Shown here: piece by piece, positions 1 through 7,054 of the stretch
Layout of the letters: every line of letters begins with the position of its first letter
Position numbering within the stretch: the stretch's first letter is position 1
Assembly: GCA_945872285.1 (NCBI GenBank)
Contig: CAMBZR010000050.1
Span: 1-24,836, forward strand
Length of the DNA: 24,836 nucleotides
Source: Bordetella parapertussis
Lineage (GTDB): Bacteria > Pseudomonadota > Gammaproteobacteria > Burkholderiales > Burkholderiaceae_B
Reading direction: 5' to 3'
Program-made: the position numbers and the translations under genes
Notes under the pieces: model-generated
Seen by the model: only the letters and a program-made list of their open reading frames with translations
Told to the model about the DNA's origin: nothing
Database searches by the model: none

Positions 1-726
1 GCGCCTGATGGCTACACCTTTTTAATTTCGACCAATGGTCCGTTGGCTGGAAACTTGACCTTGTTTGGTAATTTGCCTTATCACCCGCTCAAAGATTTTG
101 CTCCAGTCACAATCTTTACGGTGTTGCCAAATATGTTGGCAGTACACCCAAGTATCCCTGCGAATAATGTGACTGAATTGATTGCTTTTCTCAAGGCAAA
201 TCCAAACAAATACAGCTTTGGTTCTGGTGGAAACGGAACCAGTTCTCATTTTTCGGGTGAACTTTTTAAAGCGATGACCGGTGTCAAGATGGAGCACATC
301 CCCTATAAAGGCGATGGCGCTTCGCTAATCGATGTTCTGAGCGGGCAAGTCCCGATCGTTTTTGCAAGCGTATTGGCAGGAATGCGTTACACAGATTCTG
401 GAAAAATAAAAGCGTTGGCTGTGACGTCGCTGGATCGTGTGCCCGCATTGCCGAAAGTGCCGTCGATGGCTGAAGCCGGTTTGACTGGTTACGATCTTGC
501 TGCCTGGTACGGCATCATGTTGCCCGCCGGTACGCCCAAACCAATCGTGACCAAGCTGAATTCACTGATCGTAAAAATCATTCATACCCCCGACTTCAAA
601 TTAAGAATTGAAGCCATGGGAGGCATCCCAGTCGGGAGCACGCCGGAAGAAGTCACTGAGGTCATCAAGAAAGATATTCCTAAGTGGGCCAAATTAGTCA
701 AAGAATCTGGTGCGAAAGTAGATTGA
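1..726 (+). CDS. Bug/TctC-family tripartite tricarboxylate transporter substrate-binding protein (5' truncated)
   Basis: The frame is open from the first base, so the signal peptide and about the first 90 residues lie outside the window; 241 residues remain. The visible part has the Bug-family order: APDGYTF near the cut, then LPYHPLKDFAPV, FGSGGNGTSSHFSGELF, a HIPYKG motif, VLSGQVPIVFAS, and the C-terminal LPAGTPKPIV and PVGSTPEE blocks. Bug proteins are periplasmic Venus-flytrap proteins that bind small carboxylates, and some serve TctAB-type transporters. The stop lies 37 nt before the DECR-like SDR, so it probably belongs to the same operon and may capture the substrate of the 764-4498 enzymes. 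No TctA or TctB is visible. The family call is firm; the ligand is unknown. Confidence 0.93.
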   Translation, partial: APDGYTFLISTNGPLAGNLTLFGNLPYHPLKDFAPVTIFTVLPNMLAVHPSIPANNVTELIAFLKANPNKYSFGSGGNGTSSHFSGELFKAMTGVKMEHIPYKGDGASLIDVLSGQVPIVFASVLAGMRYTDSGKIKALAVTSLDRVPALPKVPSMAEAGLTGYDLAAWYGIMLPAGTPKPIVTKLNSLIVKIIHTPDFKLRIEAMGGIPVGSTPEEVTEVIKKDIPKWAKLVKESGAKVD

Positions 727-763
727 TTGTTAGGCGCGATAAGAAAAGAAAGGATATTGAATA

Positions 764-1543
764 ATGTTTTCACCAGATCTTTTAAAAGGCCGTGTTGCAT
801 TAATTACCGGCGGAGCGGGTGGTATCGGTTTTGAAATTTCTAAAACATACGCTCGTCTAGGCGCGCAGGTGGTACTGGCTAGCAGAAGTCAAGAACGGCT
901 AGACGGTGCGGTGACGGAAATGGCTGCTGAAGGTTTGAAAGCCATCACGTTTAAAACTGATGTCAGAAACTATGACGAAGTTGAAGCGACAATTGAGAAA
1001 ACGGTTGCGCAACTCGGTAGCCTAGACATTTTGGTTAACAACGCTGCAGGTAACTTTAGTTGCCCCACCTCTGAGCTATCGCCCAATGGCTGGCGAACAG
1101 TCGTCGATATCGACTTAAACGGCACATTCTATGGCTGTCGCGCCGGGTACAAGCATTTAAAAAATTCAGCTTACGGAGGCTGCATTATCAGCATTGTGAC
1201 CATGTTGGGCCTGAGCGGCTGGCCAGCGGCTGCACATGCCGCAGCTGCGAAAGCGGGCATCATTTCACTGTCTCGTACGCTTGCTGTTGAGTGGGGTGGC
1301 GACAATATTCGGGTTAATACGATTTCACCAGGACCCATTGCCGACACCTTAGGTGTGCAGCGCCTCTATCAAGAAACAGGGCGAGAAGAGCTCGAGCGCA
1401 AGAAGACCGCCTTAGGTCGTTTTGGTCGAAAGAGCGAAATCGCGAATGCGGCTGCTTATCTTGCCTCGGACTTAGCCGCCTACGTAACCGGTGAAAACAT
1501 GGTCGTGGATGGCGGCCGGTGGTTGAAATATGTGTCTGCCTAA
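764..1543 (+). CDS. SDR oxidoreductase of the 2,4-dienoyl-CoA reductase (DECR2/PDCR-like) type
   Basis: A 259-residue Rossmann-fold SDR. The cofactor loop is TGGAGGIG (15-22), followed by SR at 40-41 and NNAAGNF at 92-98. The usual YxxxK catalytic motif is altered: Lys163 is present but the Tyr position is Ala159 (HAAAAKAG). From memory, this change and the later blocks (LAVEWG, ISPGPI, LASDLAAYVTG, DGGRWL) match peroxisomal-type 2,4-dienoyl-CoA reductases, which lack the standard Tyr. That suggests NADPH-dependent reduction of a dienoyl-CoA rather than a ketoreductase. AAGGA lies about 11 nt before the ATG. The gene stands first among the enzymes, 41 nt before the crotonase. A general ketoreductase remains possible but is disfavoured by the missing Tyr. 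Confidence 0.85.
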   Translation: MFSPDLLKGRVALITGGAGGIGFEISKTYARLGAQVVLASRSQERLDGAVTEMAAEGLKAITFKTDVRNYDEVEATIEKTVAQLGSLDILVNNAAGNFSCPTSELSPNGWRTVVDIDLNGTFYGCRAGYKHLKNSAYGGCIISIVTMLGLSGWPAAAHAAAAKAGIISLSRTLAVEWGGDNIRVNTISPGPIADTLGVQRLYQETGREELERKKTALGRFGRKSEIANAAAYLASDLAAYVTGENMVVDGGRWLKYVSA

Positions 1544-1584
1544 GCGCGCATAGGCTTTAAATCCAAGAGATTACGGAGAAAAAA

Positions 1585-2382
1585 TTGACCAAGCAATTAG
1601 TGAAAACATCAAAAATTGGTGCTGTACTGGTGATCTGCTTGAATAGCCCAGAAAATAGAAACTCCCTGACACCTGAGTTTCGAAAACAATTGGGCGAGGC
1701 CGTTGCACTCGCCGATAACGACGCCGAAGTCAGAAGTGTGTTTCTGACTGCTGAGGGCCCGACCTTTTGTTCGGGTGGTGATCTGAAGGCGCTTTCAACC
1801 AGCTGCGATCCCTGGACGGTACATCGGCGCTTCCGTGCACTTAAAACATGGTTGTTTCCGTTAATTGGGCTCGACAAGCCTGTCGTCATTGGCGTCAACG
1901 GCCACGCGGTGGGTGGCGGAATGGGCTTGGCCTTAACCGGAGATCTTGTGATCGCAAGCGAAAGCGCAAAATTTATGTCGGGCTTCTTTAAGCTTGGTGT
2001 CATGCCCGATATCGGAATGATGTATCACTTGCCAAGATTAATTGGTATGGCGCAGGCAAAGAATTTTCTATTTAGTGGAGGCACGTTCACGGCCCAGCAA
2101 GCTGCGCAGTTAGGCTTAGTATTTAAAGTGGTGCCTGATGCCGAGCTCTATGAGGCTGGACTCGCGCAGGCGCAACGTCTGGCCGAGGGCCCCGCACAGG
2201 TCATGGGGCTTGCTAAAACTTTGATGGCGCGTTCGTTTGAAACCTCGCTCGCTGATATGTTCGCCTTTGAAGGCTTTGGTCAGGCGCTTGCCATGTCAAA
2301 TCCAGAGTTTCATGAAGGCCTTGAGGCGGCACTCCAACGCCGTGAGGCAGATTTTGTAAACGCGAAAGACAAAAAATTTTGA
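1585..2382 (+). CDS. Enoyl-CoA hydratase/isomerase (crotonase family)
   Basis: A 265-residue crotonase. The oxyanion-hole segments are FCSGGDLKAL (61-70) and NGHAVGGGMGLAL (105-117). The downstream block reads KLGVMPDIGMMYHLPRLIG (136-154). In classical hydratases two glutamates act; here the first position (around 133-134) is SGF without an acid and the second is Asp142 in the MPDIG motif. Crotonases with a single acid there, such as PaaG-type and enoyl-CoA isomerases, usually shift double bonds, so isomerase activity is as likely as hydration. The start is TTG at 1585, with GGAG at 1575-1578 six nt upstream. Next to a dienoyl-CoA reductase-like gene, it fits processing of an unsaturated acyl-CoA. 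The exact substrate is unknown. Confidence 0.9.
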   Translation: MTKQLVKTSKIGAVLVICLNSPENRNSLTPEFRKQLGEAVALADNDAEVRSVFLTAEGPTFCSGGDLKALSTSCDPWTVHRRFRALKTWLFPLIGLDKPVVIGVNGHAVGGGMGLALTGDLVIASESAKFMSGFFKLGVMPDIGMMYHLPRLIGMAQAKNFLFSGGTFTAQQAAQLGLVFKVVPDAELYEAGLAQAQRLAEGPAQVMGLAKTLMARSFETSLADMFAFEGFGQALAMSNPEFHEGLEAALQRREADFVNAKDKKF

Positions 2383-2403
2383 TGCGATTAAAGAGAAAAA
2401 ATC

Positions 2404-2829
2404 ATGAATTCTGAATTACCGGTTCCGGTCGCAAATCCTGACTCGCAAGTGTATTGGGATAGCGCGAATCAAGAACGTCTGATGATCAGACAATGTAAAG
2501 CCTGCAAAGAATTGCACTTTATGCCCCGCTACCTTTGCCCTGCGTGTTGGTCGACTGAACTTGAATGGATTCAAGCCAGTGGGCTTGGCGTGGTCCATAG
2601 TTTTACCGTCGTCAGACGTGCGCCAATGAAAGAGTTTGATCACCTAGTGCCGTATGTAATTGCTCTGATCGAACTTAAGGAAGGGCCTCGTATGATGGCA
2701 AATATCTTGGGGTCAGATGCACTTGAGACCCGTATTGGTGATCAAGTGAAAGTTTGTTTTGAGGCGCGTGGGCCTGATGCCAAAGTGCCACAGTTCGTCA
2801 GACATCTTGCACAAGGGGGTACAAACTAA
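2404..2829 (+). CDS. DUF35 zinc-ribbon/OB-fold protein, partner of the adjacent thiolase-fold enzyme
   Basis: A 141-residue protein with an N-terminal rubredoxin-like zinc ribbon, Cys31-x2-Cys34 and Cys45-x2-Cys48, followed by an OB-fold half (SGLGVVHSFTVV, then the VPYVIALIEL region). This is the usual DUF35 layout and length. Family members form complexes with thiolase-fold enzymes, for example archaeal HMG-CoA-forming complexes, PhlB with PhlC, and the DUF35 domain of ChsH2 with the steroid side-chain aldolase Ltp2. The TAA stop is followed directly by the ATG of the thiolase-fold gene, so the two are probably co-translated and form a complex. It is a structural or CoA-channelling subunit rather than a stand-alone enzyme. 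Confidence 0.9.
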   Translation: MNSELPVPVANPDSQVYWDSANQERLMIRQCKACKELHFMPRYLCPACWSTELEWIQASGLGVVHSFTVVRRAPMKEFDHLVPYVIALIELKEGPRMMANILGSDALETRIGDQVKVCFEARGPDAKVPQFVRHLAQGGTN

Positions 2830-4011
2830 ATGGCGCAGACGATGAACTCAATTCGTAATAAAGTTGCCATCGTTGGCGTGGGTGAATCGGATATTGGCAA
2901 AGTGCCGAAGATGAGTGGTTTAGGACTGAATGCCCAGGCAGCACGTCGCGCTTTAGATGATTCGGGGTTAAAACTTTCTGACATCGACGGAGTCTTGACT
3001 GCGTACTCATTTACCGAACCTTACTTTATGCTGGGTAGCGTCATCTGTGAATATCTGGGAATCAAGCCACGTTATACGGCTTCAATGATCGTTGGGGGCG
3101 CGTCCCCAGCAGTCATGCTTAAGCATGCCGCCGAAGCGATCACGGCGGGGCATTGTCAGACAGTATTAGTCTGTGCTGGCGAAAATCGCGCGACCGGCCA
3201 AAGCCGCGATCAAGCTGTGGCCGCGCTCATGGCGGTAGGTCATCCTTATTTTGAAAAGCCTTATGGCCCTTCGATTCCGGCTTTTTACGCCATGATTGCA
3301 CGGCGCCACATGGAGTTATTTGGGACAACCGAAGAGCAGATGGCCGCCGTTTCGGTGACAACACGCCAACATGCGCTGTTGCACCCAAACGCACATATGA
3401 AAAAGCCAATAACGATTGAAGATGTCATGGGGTCAAAGCCCATTGCCGATCCACTAAAGATTTTGGACTGTTGTTTGCTATCTGATGCTGGGGGTGCGTT
3501 TATCGTCACGTCCGCCGAACGGGCCAAGGATTTACGAAGCAAGCCTGCCTATCTTGCTGGGATCGGTGAATATCACACCCACGAACATTTAATTTGTGCG
3601 CCGAGTCTGACCGAGTTTGGAGCCGCTGAATCAGGAAAAATAGCGTATCAAATGGCTGGCTTAGGCCCGTCGGATATTGATGTCGCCGAGTTGTACGATT
3701 GCTTTTCGATCGTACCGATTATTGAGCTTGAAGAACTCGGCTTTTGTAAACAAGGCGAGGGTGGTAGTTTTTACCAAGAGGGACACGCTCGAATCGGTGG
3801 GCGGTTGCCTGTTAACACCCACGGCGGTATGTTGTCGCACGCGCATGCGGGCGCGGCGGGTGGGTTGTTCGGTATCGTCGAGGCTGTTCGCCAGTTACGT
3901 GGCGGTTTAGGTGCTCGGCAGGTCGAGGGCGCCGAGATTGCCTTGGTGCATAACGAGGGGGGCGTGCTGTCGTCGCACTGCACGCTCATACTAACTAAAG
4001 ATAAACAATAA
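2830..4011 (+). CDS. Thiolase-fold (SCP2/lipid-transfer type) enzyme lacking the nucleophilic Cys; thiolase or retro-aldolase
   Basis: A 393-residue thiolase-superfamily protein (VAIVGVGESDIG at 12-23; NTHGGMLSHAHAGAAGG at 329-345; NEGGVLSSHC at 375-384). Aligned by eye to SCP2 thiolase, the active-site Cys is replaced by Gly90 (VGGASP at 88-93), and the His of the HDCF motif by Tyr289 (YDCF, 289-292). His339 is kept. Both changes resemble my recollection of the Ltp2 group, which with DUF35 partners performs retro-aldol cleavage of beta-hydroxyacyl-CoAs and uses tyrosines. The neighbouring DUF35 gene abuts with no gap. I infer C-C cleavage of a branched beta-hydroxyacyl-CoA, but a thiolase with another mechanism is not excluded. 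Automatic annotation would probably call it acetyl-CoA acetyltransferase. Confidence 0.88.
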   Translation: MAQTMNSIRNKVAIVGVGESDIGKVPKMSGLGLNAQAARRALDDSGLKLSDIDGVLTAYSFTEPYFMLGSVICEYLGIKPRYTASMIVGGASPAVMLKHAAEAITAGHCQTVLVCAGENRATGQSRDQAVAALMAVGHPYFEKPYGPSIPAFYAMIARRHMELFGTTEEQMAAVSVTTRQHALLHPNAHMKKPITIEDVMGSKPIADPLKILDCCLLSDAGGAFIVTSAERAKDLRSKPAYLAGIGEYHTHEHLICAPSLTEFGAAESGKIAYQMAGLGPSDIDVAELYDCFSIVPIIELEELGFCKQGEGGSFYQEGHARIGGRLPVNTHGGMLSHAHAGAAGGLFGIVEAVRQLRGGLGARQVEGAEIALVHNEGGVLSSHCTLILTKDKQ

Positions 4012-4027
4012 CGTTCAGGAGATAAAT

Positions 4028-4498
4028 TTGGAAACCGCTACACCACCCGTCAGGGGTCGCTATTTTGAAGATTTTGATGTGGGCGCTGAGTTCATGACAC
4101 CCGCGCGTACGATTACCAGCACGGATATTGTTAATTTTGCTTGTTTGACGGGTGATTTTAATGAGGTTCATACCAACTTCGAGTATTGCAAGACCACGCC
4201 CTTTGGCGAACCGATCGCGCACGGACCGATGATTTACGGCGTAGCCGGAGGACTGCAATATGCCAGCGGAATCAATGACGGCACGCTGCTTGCGTTGTTA
4301 CAGATCGATCAATGGAGAATGCTTGCGCCAGTCAAACACGGCGACACCATTCGTATGAAATCATCCGTCATCGCTAAAAAAGAGTCGAGTAAGCCAGATC
4401 GAGGTTCCGTCACGTTCAAACGTAATATCGTGAACCAGCATGGCACTATTGTGCAAGAAATGCTTGCAACGATCTTATACCGACGGCGGCCAAAGTGA
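4028..4498 (+). CDS. MaoC-family enoyl-CoA hydratase (R-specific hydratase type)
   Basis: A 156-residue hot-dog-fold protein. The hydratase-2 motif is intact: CLTGDFNEVH (39-48) with the catalytic pair Asp43 and His48 and the supporting Asn45, followed by HGPMIYG in the CoA-site region. Members hydrate trans-2-enoyl-CoA to (R)-3-hydroxyacyl-CoA or dehydrate in reverse. The start is TTG at 4028, with AGGAG at 4017-4021 six nt upstream and the thiolase stop 16 nt before. It closes the operon that begins before 764. Beside a retro-aldolase-like enzyme it would supply the hydroxyacyl-CoA to be cut, as in steroid side-chain degradation; that role is inferred. The next gene runs toward it, 44 nt away. 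Confidence 0.9.
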   Translation: METATPPVRGRYFEDFDVGAEFMTPARTITSTDIVNFACLTGDFNEVHTNFEYCKTTPFGEPIAHGPMIYGVAGGLQYASGINDGTLLALLQIDQWRMLAPVKHGDTIRMKSSVIAKKESSKPDRGSVTFKRNIVNQHGTIVQEMLATILYRRRPK

Positions 4499-4542
4499 AA
4501 TGGTGAGCCAAAGTCAATGCTGAGCTAAGGCCTTAAGGCGTG

Positions 4543-5727
4543 TTATTTCGTCGGTTGTTTGAACATGAGATGATCAATTTCTTTAGACGAGAAGCCCATC
4601 GCTTGCAAAATATCGCGCGAGTGCTCACCGACTCGCGGCCACAGCGCGCGTGAGTCTGTATCGGATGGCGTGGAGACCCCAGGAATAGCGGGAAAGAGCA
4701 CGTTGCCAAGCTCTGGGTCTTTAAATAATTTTGTCGCCTGATTGGCAATCACGTGTGGATCTTGTATCCATTGCGTGACGGTATGTGCCGGACTTGATAG
4801 AACTCCAAAAGACTCAAGACAAGCTAGCCACGCGGCAGTCTTGCGCGTACAGATGACAGACGATATTTGGTCTTGTAGAAACTTTTCGTGGCTAGCGCGT
4901 TTGACAAAGCTTGTGAAGCGTTCGTCGTCAGCAAGGCCCTCAAGTCCGATCGCCTTGCAAAGCGCCAAAAAATGCGTTTCTTTACTTAACGTAATTGCAA
5001 TCCACCCATCCTGTGTTTGATAGACTCCTGCCGGCGAATTGATAACAAGTGGTGCTTCGCCTTCAAAAAAGGTTTCAATTAATTTAGGACTTAAAAATGC
5101 GGCAGTCGACTGCATCAGACTGACGTCTAGATAGCAGCCCGCTCCTGAGCGTAAGTGGCGATACAGAGCGGTTGAGACAGCTTGAAAGGCATAAAGCCCA
5201 GTTAAGGTGTCGACGGCGGGAAAACCGATTTTTCGAGGACGATGATCGGCTTCGGCATTTAAAGACATCATTCCTGAGAAAGCCTGCACCACGGTGTCAG
5301 TGGCAGGTTGTTGCGCACGTGGTCCAGTTTGACCAAAGCCACTAACCGACAAATAGATGATGTCAGCTTTGACGGCTTGGATTTGTTCGTATGATATTCC
5401 TAGTTTTGCGGCAACCCCAGGGCGAAATCCTTCGATCATGACATCGCACTGCGAGGCAATCCGAAGACTGGCCGCGACGCACTCAGGCCGTTTCATGTCT
5501 AGCACGAGGCTTTTTTTACCTTGATTGACCATCAGATCAATCGCTGTATGAGAGCCGTGGCGCACGCCAATGCCGCGACTCCAGTCCCCTGTGGGAGGTT
5601 CAAGCTTGATGACCTCGGCACCGTGCTGCGCGAGCAGCATTGCACAATAAGGCCCAGCGATGCCTTGGCTGACATCCAATACTCTCAAACCGGAAAATGC
5701 GAGTTCGTTATGCGTCTTGATTGACAT
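4543..5727 (-). CDS. CaiB/BaiF family (class III) CoA-transferase
   Basis: A 394-residue class III CoA-transferase. Features in order: GLRVLDVSQGIAGPYCAMLLAQ near the N-terminus (13-34), VIKLEPPTGD (39-48), MIEGFRPGV (97-105), SGFGQTGPR (129-137), and FPAVDTLTGLY, where Asp173 matches the aspartate that forms the acyl-anhydride in formyl-CoA transferase. The length is normal. It moves CoA from a donor thioester to a free carboxylate and so could activate the substrate of the neighbouring enzymes without ATP. It is alone on the minus strand. Its ATG at 5727 has no obvious Shine-Dalgarno sequence. It faces the acyl-CoA dehydrogenase gene across an 86-bp AT-rich gap with an inverted repeat, so the two are likely co-regulated. 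Confidence 0.93.
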   Translation of the reverse strand: MSIKTHNELAFSGLRVLDVSQGIAGPYCAMLLAQHGAEVIKLEPPTGDWSRGIGVRHGSHTAIDLMVNQGKKSLVLDMKRPECVAASLRIASQCDVMIEGFRPGVAAKLGISYEQIQAVKADIIYLSVSGFGQTGPRAQQPATDTVVQAFSGMMSLNAEADHRPRKIGFPAVDTLTGLYAFQAVSTALYRHLRSGAGCYLDVSLMQSTAAFLSPKLIETFFEGEAPLVINSPAGVYQTQDGWIAITLSKETHFLALCKAIGLEGLADDERFTSFVKRASHEKFLQDQISSVICTRKTAAWLACLESFGVLSSPAHTVTQWIQDPHVIANQATKLFKDPELGNVLFPAIPGVSTPSDTDSRALWPRVGEHSRDILQAMGFSSKEIDHLMFKQPTK

Positions 5728-5758
5728 GTTATTTTTTTATTATGGGAATCAAAATGGA

Positions 5759-5780
5759 TTTAGAATCATCATATTCTAAA
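5759..5780. promoter_or_regulatory. Perfect 8-bp inverted repeat, candidate operator in a divergent promoter region
   Basis: TTTAGAAT (5759-5766) and its exact complement ATTCTAAA (5773-5780) are separated by 6 nt. The repeat sits in the AT-rich gap between the CoA-transferase (minus) and the acyl-CoA dehydrogenase (plus). Each arm contains TAGAAT, a 5-of-6 match to a sigma70 -10 box, one per strand, although no good -35 is spaced correctly for either. The size suits a dimeric TetR-, MarR- or LysR-type regulator (inference). No regulator gene is in the window. Confidence 0.5.
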
Positions 5781-5813
5781 AATGTAAACAAAAGACTAAG
5801 GGGCCTGTACGTA

Positions 5814-6992
5814 ATGTCTTCAGCAGATGTAGATGATGACCTGACTCACGAACAACAGACCTTGCGCGGATCGGTTGCGAAATTATTGGCTCGCGAAGTC
5901 GCTCCTGTGGTGTCAGAGTTTGAAAAAAAAGGCGCTTTTGACTGGACGCTTCCTGCTCGCTTGCGCGAGTTCGGCTTTTTAGGTGGATTTTTGCCTCAAG
6001 AGCAAGGTGGCTATGCAATGAGTCACATGGACTACGCCATATTGATGGAAGAGGCTGGTTATTGCTGGCATAGCCTTCGCGCCACATTGAACACAATGAA
6101 TATGGCGATTTTATTGCTTGCGAAATTAGGGACGCCTGCGCAACGTGAGCGCTATCTTAAGCCATTGCTGCTAGGAGAATTGCGTATTTGGGTGGGGATC
6201 ACTGAACCTAATCATGGTTCGAATGTTGCGGGGATGGAGACCACAGCCGTACGACAAGGTAACGACTGGGTGATTAGTGGTACCAAGCAATGGATCACAA
6301 ACGGCGCTATTGGTCAACTCGGGATCTTAATGGCAAAAGTTGTTTCCACTGATCCGAGTCAACCCACAGGCGTGACTGCTTTTTTAGTAGACGCCAGTCA
6401 AGCAGTCTATGAAAAGAAGCGGTTACATACGATGATCTTGAAAGCGACGACGACCTCAGAGTTGTATTTTGACGCAATGCATATTGCTGCTGATCAAGTG
6501 TTAGGAGAGGTTGGGCAAGGTCTTAAGAACATATTGTTGGCCTTGAGCTTTGGGCGTCTAAGCGTGGCTGCTGGCGCGGTGGGTGCGGCTCAATGTGCGC
6601 TTGATCTGTCCATTCAGTACGCGCGGACGCGTCAGCAATTTAAAGTGCCTATTGGTTCGTTTCAGCTGATTCAAAAACTGATAGTGGACATGCAGGTTCG
6701 GACTCAAGCGGCGCGACAGTTGACGCGGTACGCCGCTCGTACGCTTGATCGTGGGCGCGAGGCTCGCATGGAATGTTCGGTGGCCAAAATGTATGCGGCC
6801 CAGGCCGCGCACGAAGTGGCCGATATGGCGTTGCAGGTGCACGGTGGTATGGGGTACAGCGAAGATTATCCAATTGAACGAATTTTTCGTGATACACGCG
6901 GGGCAACGATTCCTGAAGGCACCACTGAAATCCAGACCCTGATTATTGGTCGCGAGCTTTTGGGGATATCTGCTTTCGGTGGTGCAACTTAA
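5814..6992 (+). CDS. Acyl-CoA dehydrogenase (MCAD-type catalytic Glu)
   Basis: A 392-residue flavoprotein that oxidises an acyl-CoA to a 2-enoyl-CoA and passes electrons to ETF. It shows DDLTHEQQTLR at the N-terminus, the ACAD signature TEPNHGSN (130-137), RQQFKVPIGSFQLIQ, VHGGMGYSEDYPIER, and PEGTTEIQ, where Glu368 is the canonical base. I chose ATG 5814 because AAGGGG (5798-5803) precedes it and the protein then begins just before the ACAD N-domain. The frame is open to 5721, and ATG 5754 with GGGA upstream is an alternative, but that would put the inverted repeat inside the gene. It is followed by an MmgE/PrpD gene, and the two probably form an operon. The chain type it accepts cannot be read. 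Confidence 0.92.
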   Translation: MSSADVDDDLTHEQQTLRGSVAKLLAREVAPVVSEFEKKGAFDWTLPARLREFGFLGGFLPQEQGGYAMSHMDYAILMEEAGYCWHSLRATLNTMNMAILLLAKLGTPAQRERYLKPLLLGELRIWVGITEPNHGSNVAGMETTAVRQGNDWVISGTKQWITNGAIGQLGILMAKVVSTDPSQPTGVTAFLVDASQAVYEKKRLHTMILKATTTSELYFDAMHIAADQVLGEVGQGLKNILLALSFGRLSVAAGAVGAAQCALDLSIQYARTRQQFKVPIGSFQLIQKLIVDMQVRTQAARQLTRYAARTLDRGREARMECSVAKMYAAQAAHEVADMALQVHGGMGYSEDYPIERIFRDTRGATIPEGTTEIQTLIIGRELLGISAFGGAT

Positions 6993-7015
6993 ACAGAGAA
7001 CGCTAAGGGAATTCA

Positions 7016-7054
7016 ATGATGCTACCTGACCACTTTAAATGGGCACGCAAATGA
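7016..7054 (+). CDS. Possible 12-codon leader ORF coupled to the MmgE/PrpD gene
   Basis: ATG at 7016 is preceded by a good Shine-Dalgarno sequence, AAGGGA at 7005-7010 with a 5-nt gap. It encodes MMLPDHFKWARK and stops at TGA 7052-7054. The stop overlaps the downstream ATG (7051) as ATGA, the usual layout for translational coupling. The downstream gene has no SD of its own at 7039 or 7051. The peptide matches nothing I know. It may serve only to deliver ribosomes to the next start. Confidence 0.35.
   Translation: MMLPDHFKWARK

Noticed and set aside
764..1543. DECR-like SDR as a dead enzyme because Tyr is missing
   Set aside because: The related 2,4-dienoyl-CoA reductases also lack the standard Tyr and are active, so loss of function need not follow.
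1557..2003. Long open frame on the minus strand opposite the crotonase gene
   Set aside because: It lies wholly opposite a gene with clear family motifs, has no recognisable domain, and its composition follows from the opposite codons.
4527..4538. Overlapping palindromes AAGGCCTT and CCTTAAGG as a terminator between convergent genes
   Set aside because: No loop and no T-run; stems are too short to be convincing.
5721..5749. Perfect TTGACA at 5721 as the -35 of the ACAD promoter
   Set aside because: At 17 nt it meets GGGAAT, a poor -10, and it overlaps the start codon of the divergent gene.
6558..7016. 152-codon minus-strand frame opposite the acyl-CoA dehydrogenase
   Set aside because: Antisense shadow of a well-supported ACAD; no motifs and an Arg/His-rich composition typical of such shadows.
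7016..7054. Mini-ORF as the frameshifted N-terminus of the MmgE/PrpD protein
   Set aside because: The MmgE/PrpD protein is complete from its own start, and the mini-ORF residues do not resemble that family.
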